DNA of 6,210 nucleotides, taken from assembly GCA_013373005.1 (NCBI GenBank), contig JABXIP010000314.1:1-6210 (forward strand), written 5' to 3'. Positions 1 through 5,200 of this stretch are shown piece by piece. This DNA is from Cytophagia bacterium (GTDB lineage: Bacteria > Bacteroidota > Bacteroidia > Cytophagales > Cyclobacteriaceae). A program made the translations under genes and the position numbers. Below the pieces are notes generated by a model that did no database searches, was not told the DNA's origin, and was given only the letters and a program-made list of their open reading frames with translations. Position 1 is the first letter of the stretch, and every line of letters begins with the position of its first letter.

Positions 1-334
1 TGAGCAGACCTGCTGCGGCGAGGATCAGAGAGCCTGTGCAGACGGAAGTAACCCACTGGCACTGCCCTCCGACGAGCCGCAGATAATTCAGGGTCTCCTG
101 GTCCTCCATCAACTCGATCTGTCCCGGTCCACCTGGCACAAAAATGAGGTCCAACTCTAGTGCTTCGTCAAAGGTGTGCGTAGGGAGGATGCGCATGCCC
201 CGGTCAGACGGAACGGGGTCTCGCGTCTTCCAGACCAACGCGGTTTCAACGCCATTCATTCGGCTGAAGACCTCAAGAGGGCCAGTCAGGTCGAGCTGGG
301 TGAGTTTCGGAAACAGCAGGAGACCGAATTTCAT
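1..334 (-). CDS. DJ-1/PfpI-family protein, isonitrile hydratase-like (3' end cut off by window edge)
   Basis: Seen: 111 codons are present, starting MKFGLLLFPKLTQLDLTGPL and running off the left edge. The pattern 'FP..TQLDLTGPLEVF' at residues 8-23, the 'FVPGGPG' turn at 65-71 and the nucleophile-elbow 'VTSVCTGSLILAAAG' at 95-109, with candidate catalytic Cys99, are the hallmarks of the DJ-1/PfpI class-I glutamine-amidotransferase-like fold. Known: within this superfamily the N-terminus is closest to Pseudomonas InhA, which hydrates isonitriles to N-substituted formamides, and to the N-terminal domain of GATase-like AraC regulators. With the C-terminus missing, a regulator fusion cannot be excluded. 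Start: ATG at 334 is chosen because AAGGGA lies 6 nt upstream; an in-frame ATG at 340 would leave no spacer. Context: it begins 13 nt after the HAD hydrolase gene, whose stop codon abuts this ribosome binding site, so the two are probably translationally coupled. The substrate is not deducible. Confidence 0.85.
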   Translation of the reverse strand, partial: MKFGLLLFPKLTQLDLTGPLEVFSRMNGVETALVWKTRDPVPSDRGMRILPTHTFDEALELDLIFVPGGPGQIELMEDQETLNYLRLVGGQCQWVTSVCTGSLILAAAGLL

Positions 335-340
335 CAACAT

Positions 341-346
341 TCCCTT
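341..346 (-). promoter_or_regulatory. Ribosome binding site of the DJ-1/PfpI gene
   Basis: AAGGGA on the minus strand, 6 nt before the ATG at 334. It lies directly after the stop codon (348-350) of the upstream HAD gene. It decides between the two in-frame ATGs and supports coupled translation. Confidence 0.65.
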
Positions 347-347
347 T

Positions 348-1043
348 TCATGGTCGATCACACAGACAGCCGTCAATCTCATCGAGATGTGATACCTCGA
401 ACGTGGGAATAAGCAGCTCCTCGCCCGCTAGTCCTCGTGGGTTGAACCAGCAACTATCAATCCCAAACTGAATGGCGCCCGCGATATCAGCATCAATTCG
501 GTCGCCAAAAATAATAGCCTCAGACTTTCTGAAAGAGCTAAAACTTCCGGCCGCAAACTCGAAAAATCGCGCATCCGGCTTTGCAAATCCGCACTTCTCG
601 GAAGTTGCTACGAACGAAAACCATTCGCCTAAGCCTGACTTTTCGATCCGTCTCCGCTGAACCGCATCAATGCCATTGGTGATGACGCCAAGCTCTCCGA
701 CGCTGGCAAGAGTTTCGCAAAGCCGCTTGGCTCCGTCGACAAGTACGATGGTCTCAGGCAAGATGTCGAGGTAGATTGCGCTGGCTTTGAACGGATCAGC
801 TTCGACGCCGTGGAGCGCGAATGTGCGCCGAAACCGCTCAACCCTAAGAAATTCTTTGTCGATCTGCTTTCTCTCCAGTTCCACCCAAAGCGCGGCGCTC
901 TCCCGCCTATAGTCTGAGTAGAGTGTGGACGCACTATCGGTTAGCCCAACGATTTCCATCGTTTGATCAAATGACCGTTTCTCAGAAGACCGGAAGTCGA
1001 GCAAAGTATCGTCAAGATCGAAAAGAAAGTGCCTATATCTCAA
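348..1043 (-). CDS. HAD-superfamily hydrolase, YjjG/YfnB-type noncanonical nucleotidase
   Basis: Seen: 231 residues from a TTG start. The four HAD motifs are present in order: motif I 'FDLDDT' (nucleophile Asp9, acid/base Asp11), motif II 'VITNG' (Thr122), motif III 'FAKPD' (Lys155), and motif IV 'GDRIDAD' (Asp181, Asp186). An alpha-helical cap lies at about residues 18-95 and includes 'ALWVELERKQI'. Known: this spacing, the cap sequence, the 'ITNG..A.Q..R.EKSGL' stretch and the 'CWFNPRG' near residue 198 match the YjjG/YfnB family. Those are soluble Mg-dependent 5'-nucleotidases acting on dUMP, dTMP and noncanonical pyrimidine nucleotides. Start: an upstream TTG at 1073 keeps the frame open, but the TTG at 1043 follows GGGGGG by 5 nt and puts the protein at family length. 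Context: it lies 140 nt downstream of rpiB and immediately upstream of the DJ-1-like gene. The exact substrate is inferred from family resemblance only. Confidence 0.9.
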   Translation of the reverse strand: MRYRHFLFDLDDTLLDFRSSEKRSFDQTMEIVGLTDSASTLYSDYRRESAALWVELERKQIDKEFLRVERFRRTFALHGVEADPFKASAIYLDILPETIVLVDGAKRLCETLASVGELGVITNGIDAVQRRRIEKSGLGEWFSFVATSEKCGFAKPDARFFEFAAGSFSSFRKSEAIIFGDRIDADIAGAIQFGIDSCWFNPRGLAGEELLIPTFEVSHLDEIDGCLCDRP

Positions 1044-1048
1044 TGCAG

Positions 1049-1054
1049 CCCCCC
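1049..1054 (-). promoter_or_regulatory. Poly-G ribosome binding site deciding a TTG start
   Basis: GGGGGG on the minus strand, 5 nt before the TTG at 1043. It can pair with the anti-Shine-Dalgarno CCUCC through a central G-U wobble. No comparable site precedes the longer TTG start at 1073. Confidence 0.45.
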
Positions 1055-1183
1055 AGAAAACTCTGCCAACCAAGCATGGGGGACAGTATCGGCAGAACGA
1101 GAGAATGAAAACTACGAAGAAGAGCGATGACTGCGCGAAGCGGACAAAGCAAGTTTTTGCTGCGGCTGCGCGAATGGCGGCGT

Positions 1184-1627
1184 TCAGCTTTCCAGCGCGT
1201 CGATCATTGTAACTCGCGTCGAATGTCGACCACCTTCGAAGCTAGCGTTCATGAACGCATCAACTATTTCCAGTGCCAAGCCTTCTCCAACCACGCGCGC
1301 ACCCAATGATAGCATATTGGCATCGTTGTGTTGGCGGATCATTCGGGCCGAAAATACGTCAGCGCAGACACCGCACCTGATACCCTTCACTTTGTTCGCG
1401 GCCATCATGATACCTTGGCCTGTGCCACATAAGACGATGCCAAGCTGACAGTCGTCAGACTTGACAAGCCTCGCTGCCGCTTCGCCATGTTTCGGATGGT
1501 CAGTGCTCTCAGGCTCCGTCGGCCCGATGTCGACTACGTCAAAACCTTGGTCCGCAAGATGACGGGCGATTGCCTGACGAAGTTCGATAGCAGCATGGTC
1601 GCTGGACAGGGCGATACGAATGCTCAT
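1184..1627 (-). CDS. rpiB: Ribose-5-phosphate isomerase B (RpiB/LacA/LacB family)
   Basis: Role: reversible aldose-ketose isomerisation of ribose 5-phosphate and ribulose 5-phosphate in the non-oxidative pentose phosphate pathway (cytosol). Seen: 147 residues, the usual family length. Family signatures in order: 'SSDHAA' (Asp10, His11), 'DIGP' (33-36), 'CGTGQGIMMAANKVKGIRCG' (67-86) with candidate catalytic Cys67, aligning to Cys66 of E. coli RpiB, 'RQHNDANMLSLGARVVG' (98-114) with His100 and Asn101, and the phosphate-site region 'FEGGRH' (130-135). Position 42-48 reads 'TDHPKHG' where many RpiB proteins have a 'DYPDYA'-like stretch, so an isomerase for another sugar phosphate is possible. 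Start: the ATG at 1627 has AAGGA 7 nt upstream; the earlier ATG at 1642 overlaps that site. Context: first gene of the minus-strand metabolic group and divergent from a DUF6176-like gene across about 200 bp. Confidence 0.93.
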   Translation of the reverse strand: MSIRIALSSDHAAIELRQAIARHLADQGFDVVDIGPTEPESTDHPKHGEAAARLVKSDDCQLGIVLCGTGQGIMMAANKVKGIRCGVCADVFSARMIRQHNDANMLSLGARVVGEGLALEIVDAFMNASFEGGRHSTRVTMIDALES

Positions 1628-1634
1628 AGGCGAG

Positions 1635-1639
1635 TCCTT
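1635..1639 (-). promoter_or_regulatory. Ribosome binding site of rpiB
   Basis: AAGGA on the minus strand, 7 nt before the ATG at 1627. It fixes the start and rules out the ATG at 1642, which is part of the same stretch. Confidence 0.65.
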
Positions 1640-1683
1640 CATAAATATCCTCGGTGAGCAACCGATAGCAGACCTCCAAACGC

Positions 1684-1717
1684 CTTGCAGAAAAATGCAA
1701 GATGGGCTCGGGCCCGA
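1684..1717. promoter_or_regulatory. Hairpin plus 10-bp palindrome in the divergent gap (possible operator)
   Basis: In the gap between rpiB and the DUF6176-like gene, CTTGCA (1684-1689) pairs perfectly with TGCAAG (1696-1701) around a 6-nt A-rich loop. Six bases further lies the perfect palindrome TCGGGCCCGA (1708-1717). The 10-mer GCCTTGCAGA that contains the left arm recurs at 1790-1799, so the gap has both inverted and direct repetition. Regulatory function is inference; no promoter hexamers could be placed with confidence. Confidence 0.25.
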
Positions 1718-1827
1718 TCACTTCGGTCAGTTCAGACGTCCGGCTCGAGAAACCTTGAACCGTGCCGGCTCTGAGCACTCCAACTGCTTGCCTTGCAGAC
1801 ATCGCCCAGTTCACCGAGAGTCAAATC

Positions 1828-2187
1828 ATGACCTATCGCGCTGCCAAGATCCCTCTCACCTGCGACGAACTCCGCGTGCGGCAGTGGAGCAACTACATGC
1901 GCGGCCACATGGAAGAGGTTTTGGAATCTCTCCACCGTGAGGGAGTGCGGCACGAAGCATGGTATCTCTGTCCAGGCCAGCCCCTTTGCGTGATTGGGCT
2001 CATGGATGTCGATGATGCCGATGCGGCGGCGCATGCCATGTCCGTATCGCCTCTCTCGGTGGATAGGATACATCGCCAGTTCAAGGAGCATTGGCTCCGA
2101 TCTGGTATCACCCCAATCCAATTTGAGCCCGGGAACAGCGACCTCGACAGCGAATACGAATTGCTATTCGAGGCCCGAACCAGATGA
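1828..2187 (+). CDS. Small soluble protein resembling the DUF6176 family
   Basis: Seen: 119 residues, no signal peptide and no membrane segment. The first part 'MTYRAAKIPL' followed by a helix with 'HMEEVLESLHREGVRHEAWY' (residues 27-46), then a strand 'LCVIGLMDVDDAD' (53-65), gives an alpha/beta layout like a ferredoxin-type dimeric barrel. Known: this order (start strand, helix with 'E.VLE.L..EGV..E.W', then a short strand and acidic turn) recalls DUF6176, a family without an established function. I match it by memory of the pattern, not by search. Start: the ATG at 1828 is preferred over an upstream in-frame GTG at 1762, because the extension looks unstructured and GAGAG sits 8 nt before the ATG. 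Context: divergent from rpiB, and convergent with the HEPN-like gene ending at 2362. GC content is high here (37 of 60 bases at 1861-1920). Confidence 0.7.
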   Translation: MTYRAAKIPLTCDELRVRQWSNYMRGHMEEVLESLHREGVRHEAWYLCPGQPLCVIGLMDVDDADAAAHAMSVSPLSVDRIHRQFKEHWLRSGITPIQFEPGNSDLDSEYELLFEARTR

Positions 2188-2361
2188 CGGCATTGGGCTC
2201 GGAGCGGACATGCGGCGACGCAGCGGGTCGTGCGCCTGGCAGGTGGCGGTGGCCGTCGCTGCCGGCCCAAAGCGGCCATTCATCAATAGCATCAACGCTG
2301 TGCCGCGGCCCGTAAGAACAGACTTTTGCCGCGTCAGTGAATTGATTTTAAACGAACCTCA
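2188..2361. other. GC-rich convergent intergenic stretch, no gene
   Basis: Lies between the stops of two convergent genes. It holds short complementary arms, GGCCG (2251-2255) with CGGCC (2273-2277) and GGCAG (2238-2242) with CTGCC (2259-2263), which are mutually exclusive or nested. There is no T-run after them, so a terminator is possible but unproven. The wording of the sequence (for example CCCAAAGCGGCCATTC at 2266-2281) recalls degenerate intergenic sequence common in alphaproteobacterial genomes; that is a recollection, not a search result. Confidence 0.3.
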
Positions 2362-3354
2362 TCATGTCTCGCTCCTTCGGGAGGCGGGCGTTTGGGCAAG
2401 CATTTCTGGAGTGCGCTCATCAAATGCTTTTGCAAATTCCTCATCACTCCATCCCCCCTCACCGTAGTCGGGGAAATCGATGAATTGCCAACCTTTCTCA
2501 CTGTGCTCCACGCTAAAAAGAGGCCCAACAAATGGGCAATTATGAAGAAAGTACGTCTGAACGAAAGGATGGCTATCCCATTCGCGAGAGATGAACTGGT
2601 GCCCTTTTGTTCCCTCAATAAACCACGGCTGGGCGCCGTGTGTGCCAAACTGCCGATTGATGATAGTTCGTAGATGCAAAATTGCAGTCAGCGCATCATC
2701 TTTGAAAGATTCATAGGTCTCTACGTTGAAGTGAATTGAACGATGCCGGAGTGATTTTAACGAGCGTAATTCGTCGGCCACATCTGGCAACAGAACTCCC
2801 CAAGCTAGGAGCGTGTCAATTGGCACATCCCAATCATCGAACGACTTTTTCCGATAGACGCGACGGTATTCCGGCGTTGCAGAAAAAAATTGGCGAAGGT
2901 CAATCATCAAATGGTTTAGAATTCGTTCGCCGAGTGCGCAGGCGCCCACAAGAGCCGGAAAGTAAGCCCCGACTATATAGGCGTGGCGAACCTGATGAAA
3001 GAAACGGTTGTGGTATGAGAGAATCGAAAACGGCTTGGAACCGATTGCAATAAAGTTCTCAATCTTACCTTCGATCCCGAACTCTCCAAATTCTAACTTG
3101 ATTTCCTCGCGAACCCTGGCCTGGTTCTTTCGCCAGAGTTCTTTATTGCTTTCATCCCAATCCTCTCCGATCTCTTGAGCGAGGATGACGGAGCGAGAGT
3201 CAAAATCCATACCCCAACTCAAATGTCGGCGGCGACCGCGATCCGACAAAGTCTCTTTGTGGGCTTGGATGCGTTGACCGATCTCAACCAGGGTCTCTTC
3301 ATTATCAGGTATAGGAATTCTCCTGTGAAAATGGTTAGAGTGAAAATTGTTCAT
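2362..3354 (-). CDS. Putative HEPN-domain protein with RHRSIH motif and distinct C-terminal region
   Basis: I do not recognise a named family. Seen: 330 residues from the ATG at 3354. The N-terminal third (about 15-105) is charged and helical. Residues about 110-232 form a helical block: 'RHAYIVGAYFPALVGACALG' (123-142), then 'RILNHLMIDLRQFF', then 'ELRSLKSLRHRSIHFN' (195-210). RHRSIH (Arg203 to His208) fits RX4H, the catalytic signature of HEPN ribonucleases, with a polar residue after Arg. The C-terminal ~90 residues are rich in aromatics, including 'HNCPFVGPLF' (271-280), and end in an acidic stretch. No membrane helix is evident. Known: HEPN proteins are frequent in toxin-antitoxin, abortive infection and CRISPR effectors. 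Inference: RNA cleavage in a conflict system. Start: uncertain. The GTG at 3537 extends the frame through an intergenic-looking region, and the ATG at 3354 lacks a clear ribosome binding site. Context: last of three minus-strand accessory genes, 201 bp after the nuclease gene, with lower GC than the left genes (27 of 60 at 2521-2580). Confidence 0.75.
   Translation of the reverse strand: MNNFHSNHFHRRIPIPDNEETLVEIGQRIQAHKETLSDRGRRRHLSWGMDFDSRSVILAQEIGEDWDESNKELWRKNQARVREEIKLEFGEFGIEGKIENFIAIGSKPFSILSYHNRFFHQVRHAYIVGAYFPALVGACALGERILNHLMIDLRQFFSATPEYRRVYRKKSFDDWDVPIDTLLAWGVLLPDVADELRSLKSLRHRSIHFNVETYESFKDDALTAILHLRTIINRQFGTHGAQPWFIEGTKGHQFISREWDSHPFVQTYFLHNCPFVGPLFSVEHSEKGWQFIDFPDYGEGGWSDEEFAKAFDERTPEMLAQTPASRRSET
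3319..3324 (-). promoter_or_regulatory. Strong Shine-Dalgarno-like AGGAGA inside the start of the HEPN-like gene
   Basis: AGGAGA on the minus strand, 10 codons into the annotated frame. An in-frame ATA codon (3310-3312) lies 7 nt after AGGAG (3320-3324), the ideal position for a start codon, but no ATG, GTG or TTG is there. Either a chance match or the trace of an original start codon changed to ATA. Confidence 0.25.
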
Positions 3355-3490
3355 GGCTGATCGAGACCGCAAGTTCAACGGCGCACACCGGTCGTTGACG
3401 GTCGCCATTAACGCTGCAGCGCAGCATCCCCGAGCCAGACATTCGAGGCATCGCGCAGGAAGCCGGATTTGCAAAGTTTGATGAACAGCC

Positions 3491-3522
3491 CAAAGTCGAC
3501 TTTGTGCGCGGTAGTCGACTTT
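3491..3522. promoter_or_regulatory. 14-bp palindrome with a repeated 10-mer (possible operator)
   Basis: CAAAGTCGACTTTG at 3491-3504 is a perfect 14-bp palindrome. Its right-hand 10-mer AGTCGACTTT (3494-3503) is repeated exactly at 3513-3522, a 19-bp start-to-start distance, close to two helical turns. The pair lies in the gap between the nuclease gene and the downstream HEPN-like gene, 137 bp or more before the latter's ATG. Such an arrangement suits a dimeric repressor binding two sites, but no regulator gene is adjacent, so function is inference. Confidence 0.35.
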
Positions 3523-3555
3523 TACGTGTGCGCCCACCCTGCCAACTGAGGAAAT

Positions 3556-5007
3556 TCAAAGCTTACTCGCTGACGCTTTCCGCGACCCGTCTATGAAATG
3601 AATCGGTGACGTGGTTTCGCCCCTCGTACCTGCCGCATTCTTGATCTCAAGCAGGCGCTTGTCCTTCCGCCCCATGTGTCCCACATCAATGACCACGTAG
3701 AAGCCGGACAGAGTTTCTTCGGCTGTTTTGTAGGTCTCAAGCTGTTTGGTATATCCATCAATAAGCTTGGGGTTTCGGGAAAGTTTGATCTCCACGACGA
3801 CGCGCCCTGAGAAACCGGAGGACACTTTAAAATCCACTGGGCCGTTGCCGGTCTCCGCTTCTGGCGTCAGGTCAAGATCGTTAGCTCTGCAGTAGGCATG
3901 TGCAACGGCGAAAAACAATCGCTGTGCGGCGATCTCAGGGCGAGGCTTGCCTTGGTGATAGAGTTCTTCAGAGAACCGCCGACCCTCGATCAAAAAACGG
4001 AACTGCTCGATGATACTCTGGACAACACTCTCGACGCCTTCTAGGTCCATCTTGGCCGGTGCTGAGATTGCCAGCGGCTCTGCCTCAGCTAAGGCGGCGG
4101 CGATTTTGCGCCAAAACACTTCACCTAAAGGGTCGCCGTGCATGTCATATGCGGTTGGGCTAGCCCCGCGCAGCATTTCCATGAACGTTTGAAAGGAAGC
4201 CTTGTCGGACAATGCCCACCGGCGGATTTCATCTTTATCCCTCTTACTCTTTACCCGCCACATGCGCGCGATTTGGTCGTTCACACGCGAGCGAAGTTGG
4301 GCGTTCTTCGATGCGGCGTCGGCAACATCGGACCAATCAGTTGCGATTGGTAAAGCGCGAAGAATGTCGCTAGGCACTAGGATTACCGGGTCATTTGGAC
4401 CAATGTAAGGGTTTGCCGCCAACAGGCCCGAGTAAGTCTTGCCGTTCTTCAGCGCGATGGTCATGGACTGCGTAGGGACGCCAATCTCGGGCAAGATACG
4501 TTCATTTAAAGCGATTAGATCGCCCACGATGACGTTTGAGGTCATGTCGCTGATACGATCAGGCCCCACGCCATTTTCAAACAGTGCCATTGCGACGAAT
4601 AGGTCCGGATCTTCGATGCCAAGTTCAACAATCTGGCGCGCCGTCTCGATGTACTGGCTGGTCATTTCGGAACCGGAGCCACTGCCGGAAACCGATTGTG
4701 CACCATAACCAAGACACGTCCATTTGATTTCTGGAAATGTCAGCATGCGCGCTGCGCTTTTCCATGCGACATCCGCAGGAGACTTTGCCTTCACCAGGAA
4801 TTTAATGATTGTCTCGAAGTGATTTTCATAGGTCTTGCGGGCGTCGCTCGAAACCTCCGTATGAATAGAACCCTCAAGGAGAAGAGGATCAATGAAGAGC
4901 TTCGTATCGGCGTTCAATGTGGGGTCGAGAATTCCACGACTTTCCAATTCTTCCGCGTCGATCCCAAAGTGCTCCGAGAACCTGATTGGATTCCGGATTT
5001 TTCCCAT
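3556..5007 (-). CDS. PD-(D/E)XK nuclease-superfamily protein, putative defence nuclease
   Basis: Seen: 483 residues. The C-terminal ~120 residues carry a nuclease core: 'GNGPVDFKV' (387-395) with Asp392, a beta-hairpin, then 'VVVEIKLS' (403-410) with Glu406 and Lys408, and a following helix with 'QLETY' (422-426). That gives D-X13-EXK plus a QxxxY motif as in RecB- and Cas4-type nucleases. Residues about 8-100 begin 'RFSEHFGIDAEELESRGIL' and include 'KLFIDPLLLEGS'. A Gly/Ser loop 'SVSGSGSGS' (105-113) and 'NGVGPDRISDM' (145-155) look like conserved, possibly nucleotide- or protein-binding, regions. No membrane segment. Known: this fold is typical of restriction and repair nucleases. Inference: DNA cleavage directed by the large unrecognised N-terminal part. 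Start: the ATG at 5007 has AAGG 8 nt upstream. Context: middle of three minus-strand accessory genes, between two HEPN-like genes. No methyltransferase or helicase gene is next to it, so a classical restriction system is unlikely within this window. Confidence 0.8.
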   Translation of the reverse strand: MGKIRNPIRFSEHFGIDAEELESRGILDPTLNADTKLFIDPLLLEGSIHTEVSSDARKTYENHFETIIKFLVKAKSPADVAWKSAARMLTFPEIKWTCLGYGAQSVSGSGSGSEMTSQYIETARQIVELGIEDPDLFVAMALFENGVGPDRISDMTSNVIVGDLIALNERILPEIGVPTQSMTIALKNGKTYSGLLAANPYIGPNDPVILVPSDILRALPIATDWSDVADAASKNAQLRSRVNDQIARMWRVKSKRDKDEIRRWALSDKASFQTFMEMLRGASPTAYDMHGDPLGEVFWRKIAAALAEAEPLAISAPAKMDLEGVESVVQSIIEQFRFLIEGRRFSEELYHQGKPRPEIAAQRLFFAVAHAYCRANDLDLTPEAETGNGPVDFKVSSGFSGRVVVEIKLSRNPKLIDGYTKQLETYKTAEETLSGFYVVIDVGHMGRKDKRLLEIKNAAGTRGETTSPIHFIDGSRKASASKL

Positions 5008-5015
5008 CTATATTA

Positions 5016-5019
5016 CCTT
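5016..5019 (-). promoter_or_regulatory. Ribosome binding site of the nuclease gene
   Basis: AAGG on the minus strand, 8 nt before the ATG at 5007, in an AT-rich leader (GTAAGGTAATATAG). It supports the annotated start. Confidence 0.5.
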
Positions 5020-5081
5020 ACATTAAAAATGAACAGCATTCTGGAAACATCTCTTCATATCCCCACGTTTTTTATCGCGCC

Positions 5082-5165
5082 TTAGATGTCTAGAATTTTC
5101 CGCTCCTGACACATCAAGCCTTCTCGGAGCATGGCAATCGAGATGGTATCAACAGGATAGCTCAT
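5082..5165 (-). CDS. Possible 27-residue small protein between the HEPN-like and nuclease genes
   Basis: On the minus strand an ATG at 5165 opens 27 codons ending in TAA (5082-5084), beginning MSYPVDTISIAMLREG and containing 'MCQERKILDI'. It sits inside the 193-bp gap upstream of the nuclease gene and is co-directional with it. The composition is protein-like, with an amphipathic middle, but there is only a weak AAAG 3 nt before the ATG and no recognised family. It could be a small antitoxin-like or leader peptide, or chance. Confidence 0.2.
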   Translation of the reverse strand: MSYPVDTISIAMLREGLMCQERKILDI

Positions 5166-5200
5166 CTACTTTAAGGAGTTGCCCAATATGGACGAGTTAA

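Noticed and set aside
144..412. Plus-strand frames opposite the DJ-1-like gene
   Set aside because: Antisense to a frame with an unmistakable nucleophile elbow and ribosome binding site.
1732..2121. 129-codon minus-strand frame opposite the DUF6176-like gene
   Set aside because: Composition is a shadow of the plus-strand gene, which has the better predicted secondary structure and family resemblance.
2188..2361. Rho-independent terminator between the convergent genes
   Set aside because: Short GC stems exist but no T-run follows on either strand.
3353..3481. Plus-strand 42-codon frame beginning MADRDRKFNG
   Set aside because: Its ATG overlaps the start codon of the minus-strand gene, it has no clear ribosome binding site, and it becomes Arg/His-rich after about 25 residues; kept only as a possible remnant.
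3355..3537. N-terminal extension of the HEPN-like protein from a GTG at 3537 (391 residues)
   Set aside because: The extra 61 residues are Cys/Arg/Leu-rich, cover a palindrome and an intergenic-looking stretch, and have no ribosome binding site.
3556..5007. Classical type II restriction-modification system
   Set aside because: No methyltransferase gene lies in the window; only the nuclease core is present.
4696..5085. 129-codon plus-strand frame opposite the start of the nuclease gene
   Set aside because: Antisense to a gene with clear motifs and a ribosome binding site; no domain visible.
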